Assembly (NCBI GenBank): GCA_016169945.1
Contig: JADLSH010000091.1
Location: 1,612,001 to 1,676,000 of the forward strand
Direction of reading: 5' to 3'
From: Trachythela sp. YZ-2020
Taxonomy: Eukaryota; Cnidaria; Anthozoa; Malacalcyonacea; Clavulariidae
DNA: 64,000 bases
Numbering within the stretch: the first letter of the stretch is position 1; the number at the start of each line of letters is the position of its first letter. A model generated the notes under the pieces. It was not told the origin of the DNA. It made no database searches and worked only from the letters and a program-made list of their open reading frames with translations. Positions 1 through 12,900 of the stretch are shown here, piece after piece. A program made the translations under genes and the position numbers.

Positions 1-836
1 ACTTGTCCTGGGGACCAAATGACTTCTATGTGTTTTCTTCAATGGTGGGCTTACTGTAATAAATTTATTCCTCTAAAAGGAAGTTATAATAGAAAAGGGG
101 ATTACTTGAGAAGGGGAGGCTTCAAAGAAGATTTACGATGTAAATTTATTATCTACAGTATAATTTAATTATATTATAATACAATGTATTATAATGTTTT
201 ATAATTAGGAAATAGAAAACATTTTCCGTGTTTCTATACACTTATAGAAACACGCGTGGGAGTTTGGGAGAACGAGAAATAATCAGTGGGAAAACGAGCC
301 CGTAGGGCGAGTATTTCTTTTATAATATAACTCAAAAGACATTTTTTAAACTCGATTAATTTACAAATTCTCATTACGTACGCATGCTGACCTTTGCTCG
401 TCAATTTCGCTGCAAGAAAACAACTCTGTTTGAAAATTAACAGTCAAAAATGTGTAAAAGCATTAAAATTGTTTTTAAATAGTATTCAAAGTTTTATAAT
501 TCGCATTAAATTTGTTTTTTTTTATGAGTTTATATTTTGGCGGGAAAATTTCCGTGTTTCTATACCATTATAGAAACACGCTTCTCGACCAATCAGCACG
601 CGCGTACTATAAATGTTATATTATAATGTTTCATAATGTATAGAAAATTTGAGAATTTGCACATTAAAAGTGAGAATTTGCACATTAAAAGTGGAAACAC
701 CGCCAGTGACTTTCTTTTATTTTGTCCCAGATATATTTTCCCGAGAAGATCAAATAATTTTCTTCCGAATTTTCCCTAGATTTGTTTTGAATAACCGAAT
801 ATTTCTTCGCTTTAACCTATTCAGTATTAATTAATA
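1..836. other. 5' flank / upstream region of EEF1D
   Basis: AT-rich sequence upstream of the EEF1D start. Two near-identical short palindromes (224-256 and 550-582, core ccgtgtttctata ... tatagaaacacg) look like the ends of a small foldback element. A 24-bp direct duplication occurs near 649-690. The promoter and 5' UTR must lie here or further upstream, but I cannot place a transcription start. An in-frame stop at 828-830 precedes the chosen ATG. Confidence 0.4.
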
Positions 837-935
837 ATGATTGAACTAAGAAATGAAACAATTTGGTTTGACCAAAGAAAATGCGAAGATGCAGAAAGTC
901 AATATCAAAGATCACTTGTTCAGAAACAAGGACAC
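837..935 (+). CDS. EEF1D: EEF1D exon 1 (start exon)
   Basis: ATG at 837 opens [15 protein letters not shown]..., matching the conserved IWFD(K/Q) N-terminus of eEF1B-delta. It ends at GGACAC before donor gtgagt, phase 0, 33 codons. An in-frame TAA at 828-830 makes this the first usable ATG unless an upstream 5' UTR exon exists. Confidence 0.9.
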
Positions 936-3900
936 GTGAGTATAAAAATAACATTTTGTACAATGTAGATATTTTTGATATTTTATTATTACCTGACTTA
1001 GGGACAGATAAATACATGGACCTGGCTAGCGTGCTAAACCGGGCTAGCCCGCTTACTATAATAATCTTATGTAAATCTTGCTTTGGCAAGATCTTGCTTG
1101 TTACATACTTGCATTGAAAATGTAAACAAATAACATTAAAAGAAACTCAAACTAGTGTTTTTGTGTTGCAATAGATCGATGCTCAAACTACATTGTTTTT
1201 GTGTTGCAATAGATCGATGCTTAAATCGATTCAATTAAAAGATAGCAACGATTATTAAATAGTTGAAAACATGAGGGTTAATTTAATGAGTTTATTTCAT
1301 CCCGCTTAATAACCGGGCTAGCCTGGACCATGTAATTGGCCCCTTAAATAGCTTAATAGAACAATTGTTAAATGAACAAGCATTATTCCTAGTCCTCTCT
1401 AGGAAAAGCCCCCAACTTTGACAACAGCTGTCTAAAATATCAACGGAATGTGGTTTTAATACTCCCTGAGTTTATTTGTAGTGGTTTAATATCAATATCA
1501 GGGTTCTGCCCACAGTGGGCGGCACCGTGCAGCAGCGCCCAGCCCTTAGCAGTGCCCCCGGCCCTTAGCACTCACGCCAAAGCGGACTCTTCCGCCCGGC
1601 AATTGAAAGGTTTCAAATATCTGGTACGAAAACCCCAATGTTGTACTTTGTAATAGATATTCTATACCAGTAATTTTGTGTTTTTTATCTTTGGCAAATT
1701 TAATTTACATGAAATTCAGTACTACAATGCGCACAATATTAGCTACTTGTGATTTGGAGAAATATGCTATCCCCCCAAAGCCAGAAAGATGTAAATGAAC
1801 GGCTCTAATCACTTTGCACTTTGTTAATCGATGTCGCGTGGGGGGATGGGGAAGGGGTAATTACAAAGGGTCCTGTGCTTTGAACTACACAAATATCACT
1901 TCGACTCTGAATTAGGGTTATAAATGTTGCATTGCTAACAAGCATGTTTAGCAATTGCAATTTAACTATGAAATGTATTCGTAACTGGCCCAAACAGCTT
2001 TCACTTGCCTTTATTGTCCTTGTTTTTAGTAAATTTTTCAAATGCAAGCATTTTTTAACTTGTTATAAAATAGAAAGGATCAAAGAATGATGTTGAGGCA
2101 ATGTGTGTATGCTACACTCCAGTAATTCTGCACTAGTCTGTTGGCCAACTGCTTACGTACTCAGGAGCACATAATATTTGAAAATTAGAACATATTGTTT
2201 CATATTGAACAAGAATGTTCTGACCAACTCTTTAATATTTAGAATTATTGTACTTGTGTTGCACGTTTTATAATTTCAGCGCATAGTCTCAACGCATAAT
2301 TTCTCAATATTTTTTGACCAACGACAAACAAATTTTTGACCAACTTTTTAAATAGAATTATTGGGGGGGGGGGGGGTTGCGTCACACACCCCCCGGTTGC
2401 TACGCCCCTGGATATCAGGGCTGAAGGTACCAGGCACTCGCATGGTCCAGGGCAGAACCCTGAATATGCAAGGGGGCTGTAGACAAATGGTTTTCGTCCA
2501 GCACGGATTTGTTCCACAATTGCTTTTTAAACTTCGTACCCCCCCCCCCAATGCAGACCAGTCAATGTAATTTTTACACAGGTAAGTCTGCTTTTGTCCT
2601 AGTTATTTTGTAATCAGGGATTCTTTGCTAGTCCCCCATCGTGGAACAAGTCTGTTTGCCAGACAAAATCTATTTGTTGACAGCCCCTAAATGCTATTTG
2701 TCAGCTACAAGTATTTTCATTTTTCTTTAAATGTGCTAAAATCAGTGGCGAAGCCAGCCTGACAATTTGGTCATGCTATGCAAATATTTCCGTGTTCATA
2801 GACTGAAAACAATCAATTTCTAAAGAAATGAATAATGATGATTTAAAATTTGCATTGCATGACCAAATTGTCAGGCTGGCTTCGCTACTGGCTAAAATGA
2901 TACCACATAAATTTTGTTGGTAATTAACCCTAATACTGGCATGTGTCTGCCTTGTAATCGGTTGCACATAGGATCTTAGTAATGCAATCTGATCAAAAGT
3001 AAGGATGCAGGCTGATTAGGGTGGGGGTTGGGTTCAGGCAAGGTTCAGGTTAAGTTATTGTCTAAAACTGCACGAATGTTGTATGTACACATGCATAACA
3101 TTGTTTTGGACAAATAGCAGTGACACATTGGGATCTGGTGTCAGACAAAGAATTGCAGCATTCTTTATTTGTACATGTCGTGGTTAGAAGTTCTAACGTC
3201 AATATCATTCAGATTCTGACATTGTATGCGAGGCAGCCTCTTTGGATTTGGGGAGCAAAAAAGGTCTCTGCAGGCACCTATATGGCTATTCATTTCTTCA
3301 TCATAGGTGGATTTTGTTTAAGCTTGATTTTGTACTAGTTTGGAGGCAGTGAAAACTATTTTAGCAGTGAAAACTATTTTAGCACTGAAAATGAAGAGGA
3401 AGCTCTCACAAACCCACTGGCCAGAAACATAACATTTTTTTGGCTTTATGGTTGAAAGGCATAGTCCAAGACATTTTTGGCATAGTCCAACACAGTTCTG
3501 TTTGATATTACCACATACACATTAACTTTTATATATTATTGTGTATTTGTCTCAGGTGTTTCAAAGTCCTCCACGTTCAAGCATTGTTGATCAAATTGCC
3601 AAAGCAAGAGAAACAATTAAACAGACTTTGGAGCAGGTAGGTGAAATGGGTCATTCCACAAAACACCTTCCCCACAGAGGAATTTGCATATGAGGATGAG
3701 CACATCACTAGCGTCCTACTCCTTTGAGACCTCATTAATATGACGTCACAAGACCAGGCAAGTTTGGGCGAACAAACAATAAATTTGCTGAGTTCAGCAT
3801 GTTTTGTGTGCAAAAGTATGGCTTTGTCGTAATAAACATTTCGATTTATAAACTCCGTAAATCCCGTATCTAACATCACCTTATACGAAACGGCTTAGAC

Positions 3901-6900
3901 AACTAATATAGCGACGCTTAACCTAGTGAAATATTATTGCCTTATGCGAAGTAATAACAAGCAGAAATATAGCTTTCTAGAACGAGAAGACCTTAATATC
4001 GGCATAGTAAGCGTTGCTAAGGTCTTATAGAGCAATACAAATATATGTTTGCCAAGCGAATACATAAGTTCTTTCAGGGATTTAAACCTTACAAAGTTTC
4101 AAGCGTTTTAGATGTAGCAGAGTGGGAAAAACAGCGATTTTTAAGCGAAATTTACAAGCATATACAAGCATTGTATGTAAACACTATTCTATGCGTAGGT
4201 TTGTAAGTCATTTGTGAGCGAGCGAGCTTAGCTCCAAATCGAGCGAGCTTAGCCCCATATCGAGCGAGCTTAGCTCCATATCGAGCGAGCTTAGCCCCAT
4301 ATCGAGCGAGCTTAGCTCCATATCGAGCGAGCTTAGCTCCATATCGAGCGAGCTTAGCCCCATATCGAGCGAGCTTAGCTCCATATCGAGCGAGCTTAGC
4401 TCCATATCGAGCGAGCTTAGCCCCATATCGAGCGAGCTTAGCTCCATATCGAGCGAGCTTAGCTCCATATCGAGCGAGCTTAGCCCCATATCGAGCGAGC
4501 TTAGCTCCATATCGAGCGAGCTTAGCTCCATGTCGATCGAGCCTAGCTCCAAATCGAGTTCTAAGATGCAAGGATAGGCCAGAGCCGAGCTCTAAGATGT
4601 AAGGATAGCTCAGAGCAGAGCTCTAAGATGTAAGGATAGGCCCGAGCCGAGCTCTAAGATGTAAGGATAGGCCAGAGCCGAGCTCTAAGATGTAAGGATA
4701 GCTCGGAGCAGAGCTCTAAGATGTAAGGATAGGCCCGAGCCAAACTCTTTGATCTAAGGATAGCTCTAGTTAATGGTCAGAGCCTTCAGCTTAACCTTGT
4801 TATTAGAGCTAGACTTAGCGCAAGTATTAGAGAAAGAGTTAGAGAGAGTGTTAGGGTTAAAGAAAGGATTGGAGTTAGAGAAAGGGAAAGGGTTAGGGTT
4901 AGGGTTAGAGAGAGGATTAGAGCTAGAGAGAGGGTTAGGGTTAGAGGGAGGAGTGGGATTTATCTTCCTTATCTTTATCTTCCTTATACTAAGCTCGGAG
5001 TTATATAATAAACTCCGCTCGGAGATATATACTAAGCTCGGTTCCGAGCTATCCTTTGGCTCGGACCTATCCTTACATCTTAGAGCTCGGCTCCAAGCTA
5101 TCCTTACATCTTAGAGCTCGGCTCGGGCCTATCCTTACATCTTAGAGCTCGGCTCGGGCCTATCCTTACATCTTAGAGCTCGGCTCGGGCCTATCCTTAC
5201 ATCTTAGAGCTCGGCTCGGGCCTATCCTTACATCTTAGAGCTCGGCTCGGGCCTATCCTTACATCTTAGAGCTCGGCTCGGGCCTATCCTTACATCTTAG
5301 AGCTCGGCTCGGGCCTATCCTTACATCTTAGAGCTCGGCTCGGGCCTATCCTTACATCTTAGAGCTCGGCTCGGGCCTATCCTTACATCTTAGAGCTCGG
5401 CTCGAAGCTAAGCTCGCTCGATATGGAGCTAAGCTCGCTCGATATGGAGCTAAGCTCGCTCGATATGGAGCTAAGCTCGCTCGATTTGGAGCTAAGCTCG
5501 CTCGATTTGGAGCTAAGCTCGCTCGATATGGAGTTAAAAGCTGATTTCCATTCAGTGCAAAATGTCGCGCGATCGACCTTTTGCGATCGTTTTCTTTTGA
5601 ATTATGAGCCCTCGACCGGATCTGTTCCAATCGAGGGCTCATAATTCAAAAGAAAACGATCGCAAAAGGTCGATCGCGCGACATTTTGCACTAAATGGAA
5701 ATCTTAAGCTCGCTCGATATGGAGCTAAGCTCGCTCGATCGATATTCAATTATTCAATTTTAGGATTCAATGATCACTCTTAGTCATAATCATAGTCATA
5801 GTCGTAATCATAGTCATAGAAATTGGATTAGTTAACAAGTATATCCGAGTTATACTTGCTCGGTATGGGTTAAAGAAATGTAAAGTTATGGTTAAAAGGT
5901 GAAAAAGCTACGAGGTTGCCTCGGACAATATATATTCCCAAGCGAGTGATGGGGTTTAAGAATAACACGTTCTTAGAAGCAGACCCAGAGCAGACCTTAT
6001 TTACTTGGTTAAAAATAGATTTAATTGGGTAGACTTTTCAGCCTAAAGATTTAGCAATGATGACGTCAGAGCAACGAGAAGGTTACAAACAAAGACTACT
6101 TCACGAGAGACCAAAATATATTCCTATGAAAGCTGAAGATATTGCAAGATTATCACCTGAAGACAGACAAGAACATGAGAACTCTTTAGACACCTAACCG
6201 ATATGCTCTTAGAAGTAGACCTTATTAACGGTGTTAAAAATTAATTCTGTGGGTGCTGTATGTACATGTACAATATTTTCCCGTCCTATAATTAAATATT
6301 CTAAATTTATTCAAATCACCGTTACTGATTTACAAATGACTTACAAACCTACGCATAGAATTGTGTTTACATACAATGTTTGTATATGCTTGTAAATCTC
6401 GCTTAAAAATCACTGCTTTTCCCACTCTGCTACATCTAAAACGTCCTTTAATGATGCGCCCCCTTATCCCGCCTCATGTGCCGCCTCATGGGGCTCGAAC
6501 GGTACCTATATTACTCAGGGCCTTTTTTAAGAAATCGTTAGTGGGGGGGGGCCATCATCGAAAGGGGACGTAACAAGTAGGTGGTGTATTACAGGTGTGG
6601 AAAGGCGAAGGGGGGTCTGGGGGTCCTGCTCCCGCAGAAAATTTTTGTATTCTTGAGTGTCTGTGGCTTGATTTCCTGCATTTTCAGAGATAATTTTTGA
6701 TATATCCCATCTAAACGGAGCCAGGTTTTGTTGTGAGAATACCATAACTTTCCTCTAAACTCAGTTTTTTCCCTTTTTTGCTTATACTTTGGACAAAAGG
6801 GACCTTCACTGGGGGGGCCAAAATAGCTTACTGGAAGGGGGGGGGGGGCAACATGGGGCTGGGGGCTTTGGTCCCTCCAGTACATTAGTTAAAAAAGACC

Positions 6901-9900
6901 CTGATATTACTACTAATGATTGTTTAATAAATCTTTGTAAAATTTTAGGAGAGAGGACAGTCTAATGAATCATCAGCTACCTCAGGTGTAGGTCAACGAT
7001 TAAGTAATCTTGAGAAAGAAAACCAACAATTAAAAGAAGGTAAAGGCGATTACTATAGTTTAAATCAATCAAGAAGTGTGGTGTAGGCCCAGAGTTGGTC
7101 AACCTCACACCCAAGACTTTTCAAGGCAGAAATTTTAGTGCACCTAAGGTGTCCTTAACCAATTTTTGCACTTTAATATGCCCAACAATATCTCTAATTT
7201 TCATAGTTTTTAAATTAACCTCTATTTGGTCACGTTGACTGCCTCTTGATGCGCACCTGAGAACAATTTTGTGCATCCATACCTAAATTTTTAACTTTTG
7301 TGCACCCAAAATCTCGTCGAGAAGTGCCCAACTCTGCAATCTGGGGGTAGGCAATCATTATTATTAGACATTCCTTGCCAATTCTCTGTTTTGATTGGCT
7401 GCAGTGCTGCCCTACAGATAATATGTGGTGTCGGTAGGCACCTGACATAATTGCTGCAGATAAGTATCATTCATGTCACTGGCTCAAGAATAGCAACTCA
7501 ACAAAGGGGGTGAAAAGAAATTAACTTTTCAACATGCAGGAGTGCAAATATTATGTCTTGTATCCCTTTCTCATGTATTTAAATTAATTTTCTACTGAGG
7601 CTTGTTAGCTTTACATACTTTTCTACTATATTTTTTGTTATGGTTTTGTTGACGATGAGCAACATAATAGAACAATATTATTATTACATTCGGTTTTTGC
7701 ATGATGTGGAGATTGTCGAAGCCTCAGTTTGTATTATCTGCCACATGATCAGCTTTCAGCTTGGCAAATAACGCAAACTTCGATTTTGATAATTTTCAGT
7801 ATCAGGCTTAACCTCATCGAGTTATTATGGATTATTTGCCATAAGGGTTAGGATTAAGGATTAGGATTAAGCGTTAGGATTAGAGATAGGATTGGGATCA
7901 GGTTACATTATAATTCAGGTTGTTAATGTGGAAATTGAGCCATAATAATGATGGTTCCAGTGTACAATGTGATAATCACATTGTGGAGAATGGCTTATTA
8001 TGAAAATAAAGTTTATGAATATAAAAAATTATGAAAATAGAATGAAAGTATGAAATACCATTGTATTTACTGCACGTAGTCTTGATAAGTTTTACTCAAT
8101 ATATTGCTCTATTTTAGTTATCAAAAATATTCAAGCAAGCCTGAGTAAATTAGAAGAAAGAGTTGCTAATATTGAAGTTACCAAAGGTAATTATATGTCA
8201 ATCACAACAAATCAAAGTACCGTAATGGACCGTAATTATACCATAAATTATGCAAAAGTAATAGTCGTTTCATGGGAGACCTAGTGGGAAGAACAGACAA
8301 CGGGTCTCAAAATATGGATCTGGGAGCAGGTTTGGTTTTATAGATTTGCAAAGCATGCTGAGGCGGACACTGTCATATAAAGTCTCTCAAAATCTATGGT
8401 GAACTAACTTTAGAACAGGTTTTTTGGACCATGAAAGTTTGATATCCTGTTAGTGGGCGTCAGACTTGGTCATGTTTGAGCTGTGTCCTTTGCAATTCAG
8501 GGCTTAGCTGCAATGAAAGATGGTTAGCACTCCTACGTTTACCCCCTTTGTTTATCTGCACCGTACAAATTTGAATCATTTGAAATTTGTTGCAACGAAA
8601 GGGTCGGAATATGCAATTCCGTGATCGGTATCTTTGAGTGAATATGCTTTTTACCTCAATGATTGAATTAATTTAATAAAACATTCATGTTATATAATAC
8701 TAATTAATTGTTCGTTTTTCATTATCGTTGTTATGTAAAGTTGTATATTATTGTATATGTAAATATTGTTAATGATTGTAAGACGCAGGACCCCACTGAA
8801 AAATACGTCAGTGATGTGGGTATCCTGGTTAAATATAATTATTATTATGCTTGAATGCTCTGAGATATTTGTGAGAATGTAACCAAGCAATGTATGTGAT
8901 CTCTTGTTACAAACATGTCTACATGTTGGTAATATATTGTGGTTCGTATTTGTGAGCAAACAAAAGTGTATATGTGACTATTTGTACGCGGATGCATGTC
9001 CCAACAAGCAGCGATTTTCATATGAACAACTATATATAAAAAGATACAAAATCCATTTTCTTATTTTATATGCTCATGCACTCAATGTTGACGCTGACAA
9101 AGCTTTAAATCAGGAACGTAGGAACGTATTCAATATTGGGGGGGGGGGAAATTTTTAAAATGTGAAGCCCCTAGATCGCCGGAAACGGCCGTTTCAGAGT
9201 CTTATCTACCTCTTTTAGTTAGCTTGTTCAGGGAACTAAGCTGTTTCCATCATTTTCATGAAAATTATTTTATTTTTCCGGCCCCCCGCTTCCTACGCCA
9301 CTGCTTTAAATGTTGCATAGTATATAGTTTTACTGACGGTTATTTTCTTAACTATTGCACATTTTAGGCTAAGTCGTCCTTATAATGTTTGTCCAAAAAG
9401 CAATAAATTGGGTTCTATCTTATTTTCTACCATTTAATTGTTATAGGAAGCGGAGCATCTGCAGGCAATGCAAAAGTTGAGGTATAATTACGCGTGATTG
9501 TACAGAAATATTAGACAGAACTTTTCTTTGGATTAAAACTTGTTTAAAGGGCTTATGCAGCGAAAATTCGGTGCGAGTGAAACTCTCTTATTAAAGAGAA
9601 CTTTTGAAGTTATGAAGATTGACGTTTGGAGCTTTTCCATATCCCACTTCGTTCTTGAGATATTAAGATGTGTTTGATATGTAAATAACATCACTGTGAC
9701 ATCACACTGCATAATGAATTGTTGGAAAATCACGAATATCTTTGAAATAATTGAATTAAATCACTTGAAACTTTGCATGTGTGGTGTCCTGCGATAGGCA
9801 GAAACAAATGACAGTTTAAAGGCGATTGGTTAAATATTCGTGATTTTCCAACAATTCATTATGCAGTGTGATGTCACAGTGATGTTATTTACATATCAAA

Positions 9901-12900
9901 CACATCTTAATATCTCAAGAACGAAGTTGGATATGGAAAAGATCCAAACGTCAATCTTCATAACTTCAAAAGTTATCTTTAATAAGAGAGTTTCACTCGA
10001 ACCTAATTTTCGCTGCATAAGCCCTTTAAGTCACTACAGCATGAATCCTTGAATGGACACTTTTTTCGACCAAAACGATTGAGAGGTATGTTTACATGTT
10101 GCGATCTGTTGGGCCGATTTTAGGTTTTGCTGAATGTTAATGACGAACATCTTCAGTTGATGATGTCGTTAGATCACGTTTCCCATCTATTTTTCAAATA
10201 TCATTAAAGTGCATCTGAAATGGGCCCGACAATCGCAGCGTCTAAACGTACCTTAATCTTGTTTGTCTATATATAACGTATATACATCGGTTATTTATTT
10301 AAACATCGAATGGATTCAGAAAAGCTTCTTTCTCAGAATTTTCCCTTTTTCAGAAAAGCTACTTTTAAATTGTCAGAACTGTGATACTCTGGAATAAACT
10401 ACATCCTACTACCTGTTCATGTCAATCAGTTAATACGTTCAAATCTGCCCTGTACAATCAACGCTGCTTTGAATTCTAATTATTCCACCTTAGTCTACGT
10501 TCACATGAGACCGGACGAATTCGGGATACGCGAAATTGTGCAAATTTGAGTACAGTTCCGAATTCATCCGCTCCATCTTAATTCAGTTTTTCTGAGGTTT
10601 GAGTTGAAATACTTAACGCCGAACATTGGGCTGTATATGAAATTGAAGCTATTAAACAGTTCTATTTGATATAAAAACTTCAAGACTTTAGGTAAAAAGG
10701 AAATACTTAAAACTTTGAGGGAAAATTTGCCGTATTTTACAAAATTGCGGTTTTTGTATTTTTTAAGTATTTCCATTTTGCCTAAAGTCTTGAAGTTTTT
10801 ATATAAAATAGAACTTTTTAATAGCTTCAATTTCATATACAGCCCAATGTTAGGCGTTAAGTATTTCAACTCAAACCTCAGAAAAACTAGCTTGGCTTCA
10901 ACGAATCATAGGACTTGATCATAGGACTTGATGATGACAGTGATGATGATGATTTATTTGGGTCGTCAGATGTAAGTATAAAGGCAGTTTGCCATTACAG
11001 CCGCTTCGCCCGCACGGGACGAGCGAACATGTTTCAACTTGTGTTCTAGATGTTTAGCGTGAGAGTTTTCTCACAAAATCTCACACCTTGTCAACAAGAT
11101 GTGTTCGCAACAGACTTGAACAAGCTTGTCAACAAGTTGTAACAATGTTGTTATTTTACCAAGTTGCTACAAGGTTGTCACTCACAACTTGTTAACAAGT
11201 TGTTGAATTGCAGAACGATAACAAGTTGTTGGAACAACTTGTAACAAGTCTGTTATATTTGTTATATTGCGAAATTTTTATTACTTCATTTCATTTAATG
11301 AATCAATTTACTGTAGGAGGAAGAGAAAGAGAGAGTTAAACAAATTCGAATTAAACAGTACGCGGAGAAGAAGTCAACAAGTGAGTGTTAGTATTCTGTA
11401 CACCTGACCTGACTGACTACAGTTTACACCCGTTGCCGTCAAATTCACATTTTTAGATAACTCGTATTCCTAGTTAATTAAGAGAGTGGAACCCTGGTAA
11501 TACGGTTGGCCGTGTCTTAACAGGGTGACGGTATAACGGTATAAACGAGATATTCTTGTCAGGAAATGTATTGTCTTGGCGTTATCCGGTGTCTATTTCG
11601 CTGGGGGGGCCATATTTTGCGCTGGGGGGCCATATTTTTATGAAATTGGCCCGGGGCCAAATGCTTTTTGGAGGGGCATATTTCCTGTTACGGCGGGGGA
11701 CGAAAAAGTACCGTAATGATGAAGTGGTCGTATTAACAAGGTGGATGTAAGGTGGGGTTTCAATGTATAAGCATTCAGTGGAACAAAGACACAATCAAGT
11801 GGCAACGAGTGCGAACCCATTAGGGCTATCCCTTGGAAGGTCATCCGACCAAAATGAGCGATCGAGAATTAAGGTGTTTCGAAAATTTCTTATACTCTTT
11901 CAATTCACAGAAAATTTCGTATACTCTTTTAATTTACAGAACCAGCAGTGATAGCCAAGTCAAATATTATCCTGGATGTTAAACCGGTCAGTATTATATG
12001 TTTCTAGATATGCAGTCGAAAGTCGAATCTCTCTAGTACGGACAACGAAGAGACATAGCAAAGTGTTCGTGTTAGAGAGGTGTTCGGTCATCACGATTAC
12101 GAAGTTAATATACCGTATTAAAATACATTTAAAAAAAATAATTTTCAAAATAAGCCAGCGGCCGGCAGAGCTCCGGTGGGTGTGTCATGTGGTTTACCGC
12201 CGGCTACCTTCTTTAAAACATTACACGTAAATATATTAAAACTAATAGTAAAATGAGCTAAACCTAATAAATATATAAATAGAAACACCTCCATTATTTG
12301 CCACGACTGTGAAGAAAACGTTCGATAATTTTATCGGAACATGGGAAACTGGAGAGGTGTCCGTAAAGGGTAGTTCGATTGTATATACTCTATACACCAC
12401 CGTATCGTTGTCTTGATACCACGGTAATAAACACACATAAATTAACTCAACTTTCGCCTTGAATTTCTCTTTAAATACTGGTTTGTTTGAGAAGCTATAT
12501 CATACACTCGAAGTCGTTTATTATAGTGATTTAAAAACACCTCAAAGTATGTTAAAAAACTCGGCTAGCGCCTTGTTTTTCAACACACTTTTCGGTGTTT
12601 CAAATCACCATAATAAACTCCTTCTCGTGTATGATATATTACCTCGTAGATATGTAATGTTAATTGTAATAATCACGTACGTATTTGTTTTTTTTCTGTC
12701 AATTTAGTGGAGTGACGAAACTGGTGAGTTCTTAATTTTGGAGTTAGATATTAAAACGTCAATTTACGACTTACGCGATGTTACATTTGTTGTGAAGTTA
12801 ACAGTCGTCGTTGTTCTTCTGGATCAATAATGTTTCCTATATGACTTAGTGGGCGGGTGCAGGGGACTGCACACCAACAGAGAAGATCAGCACTCCCACC

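Larger units (their letters stand above)
4020..6445. mobile_element. Foldback element with minisatellite arms, copy A
   Basis: Inverted terminal segments at about 4090-4215 and 6330-6445 (shared atgcgtaggtttgtaagtca and complement). Inside are a 21-bp array (4217-4560) and a 31-bp array (4560-4760), a core rich in gttaggg/gttagag (4775-4990), then the 31-bp array (5045-5405) and 21-bp array (5405-5735) in opposite orientation. It shares the 31-bp unit, core and end type with the element at 15.1-20.2 kb. It lies in EEF1D intron 2. Confidence 0.85.

Noticed and set aside
649..834. 61-codon frame upstream of EEF1D
   Set aside because: Starts in a short direct duplication, AT-rich, no similarity; probably chance.
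4152..4571. Open frames of 114-139 codons over the 21-bp array (either strand)
   Set aside because: The repeat unit is a multiple of three with no stop, so open frames arise automatically. No start context, motif or codon bias.
4217..5735. Possible CRISPR-like or direct-repeat array
   Set aside because: Contiguous tandem units with no spacers, in a eukaryotic genome.
10040..10085. Candidate extra EEF1D exon (phase 0 to 1, donor gtatgt)
   Set aside because: It would fix the frame after exon 5, but the peptide has no similarity to eEF1B, the acceptor is weak, and the upstream acceptor at 10912 solves the frame without it.
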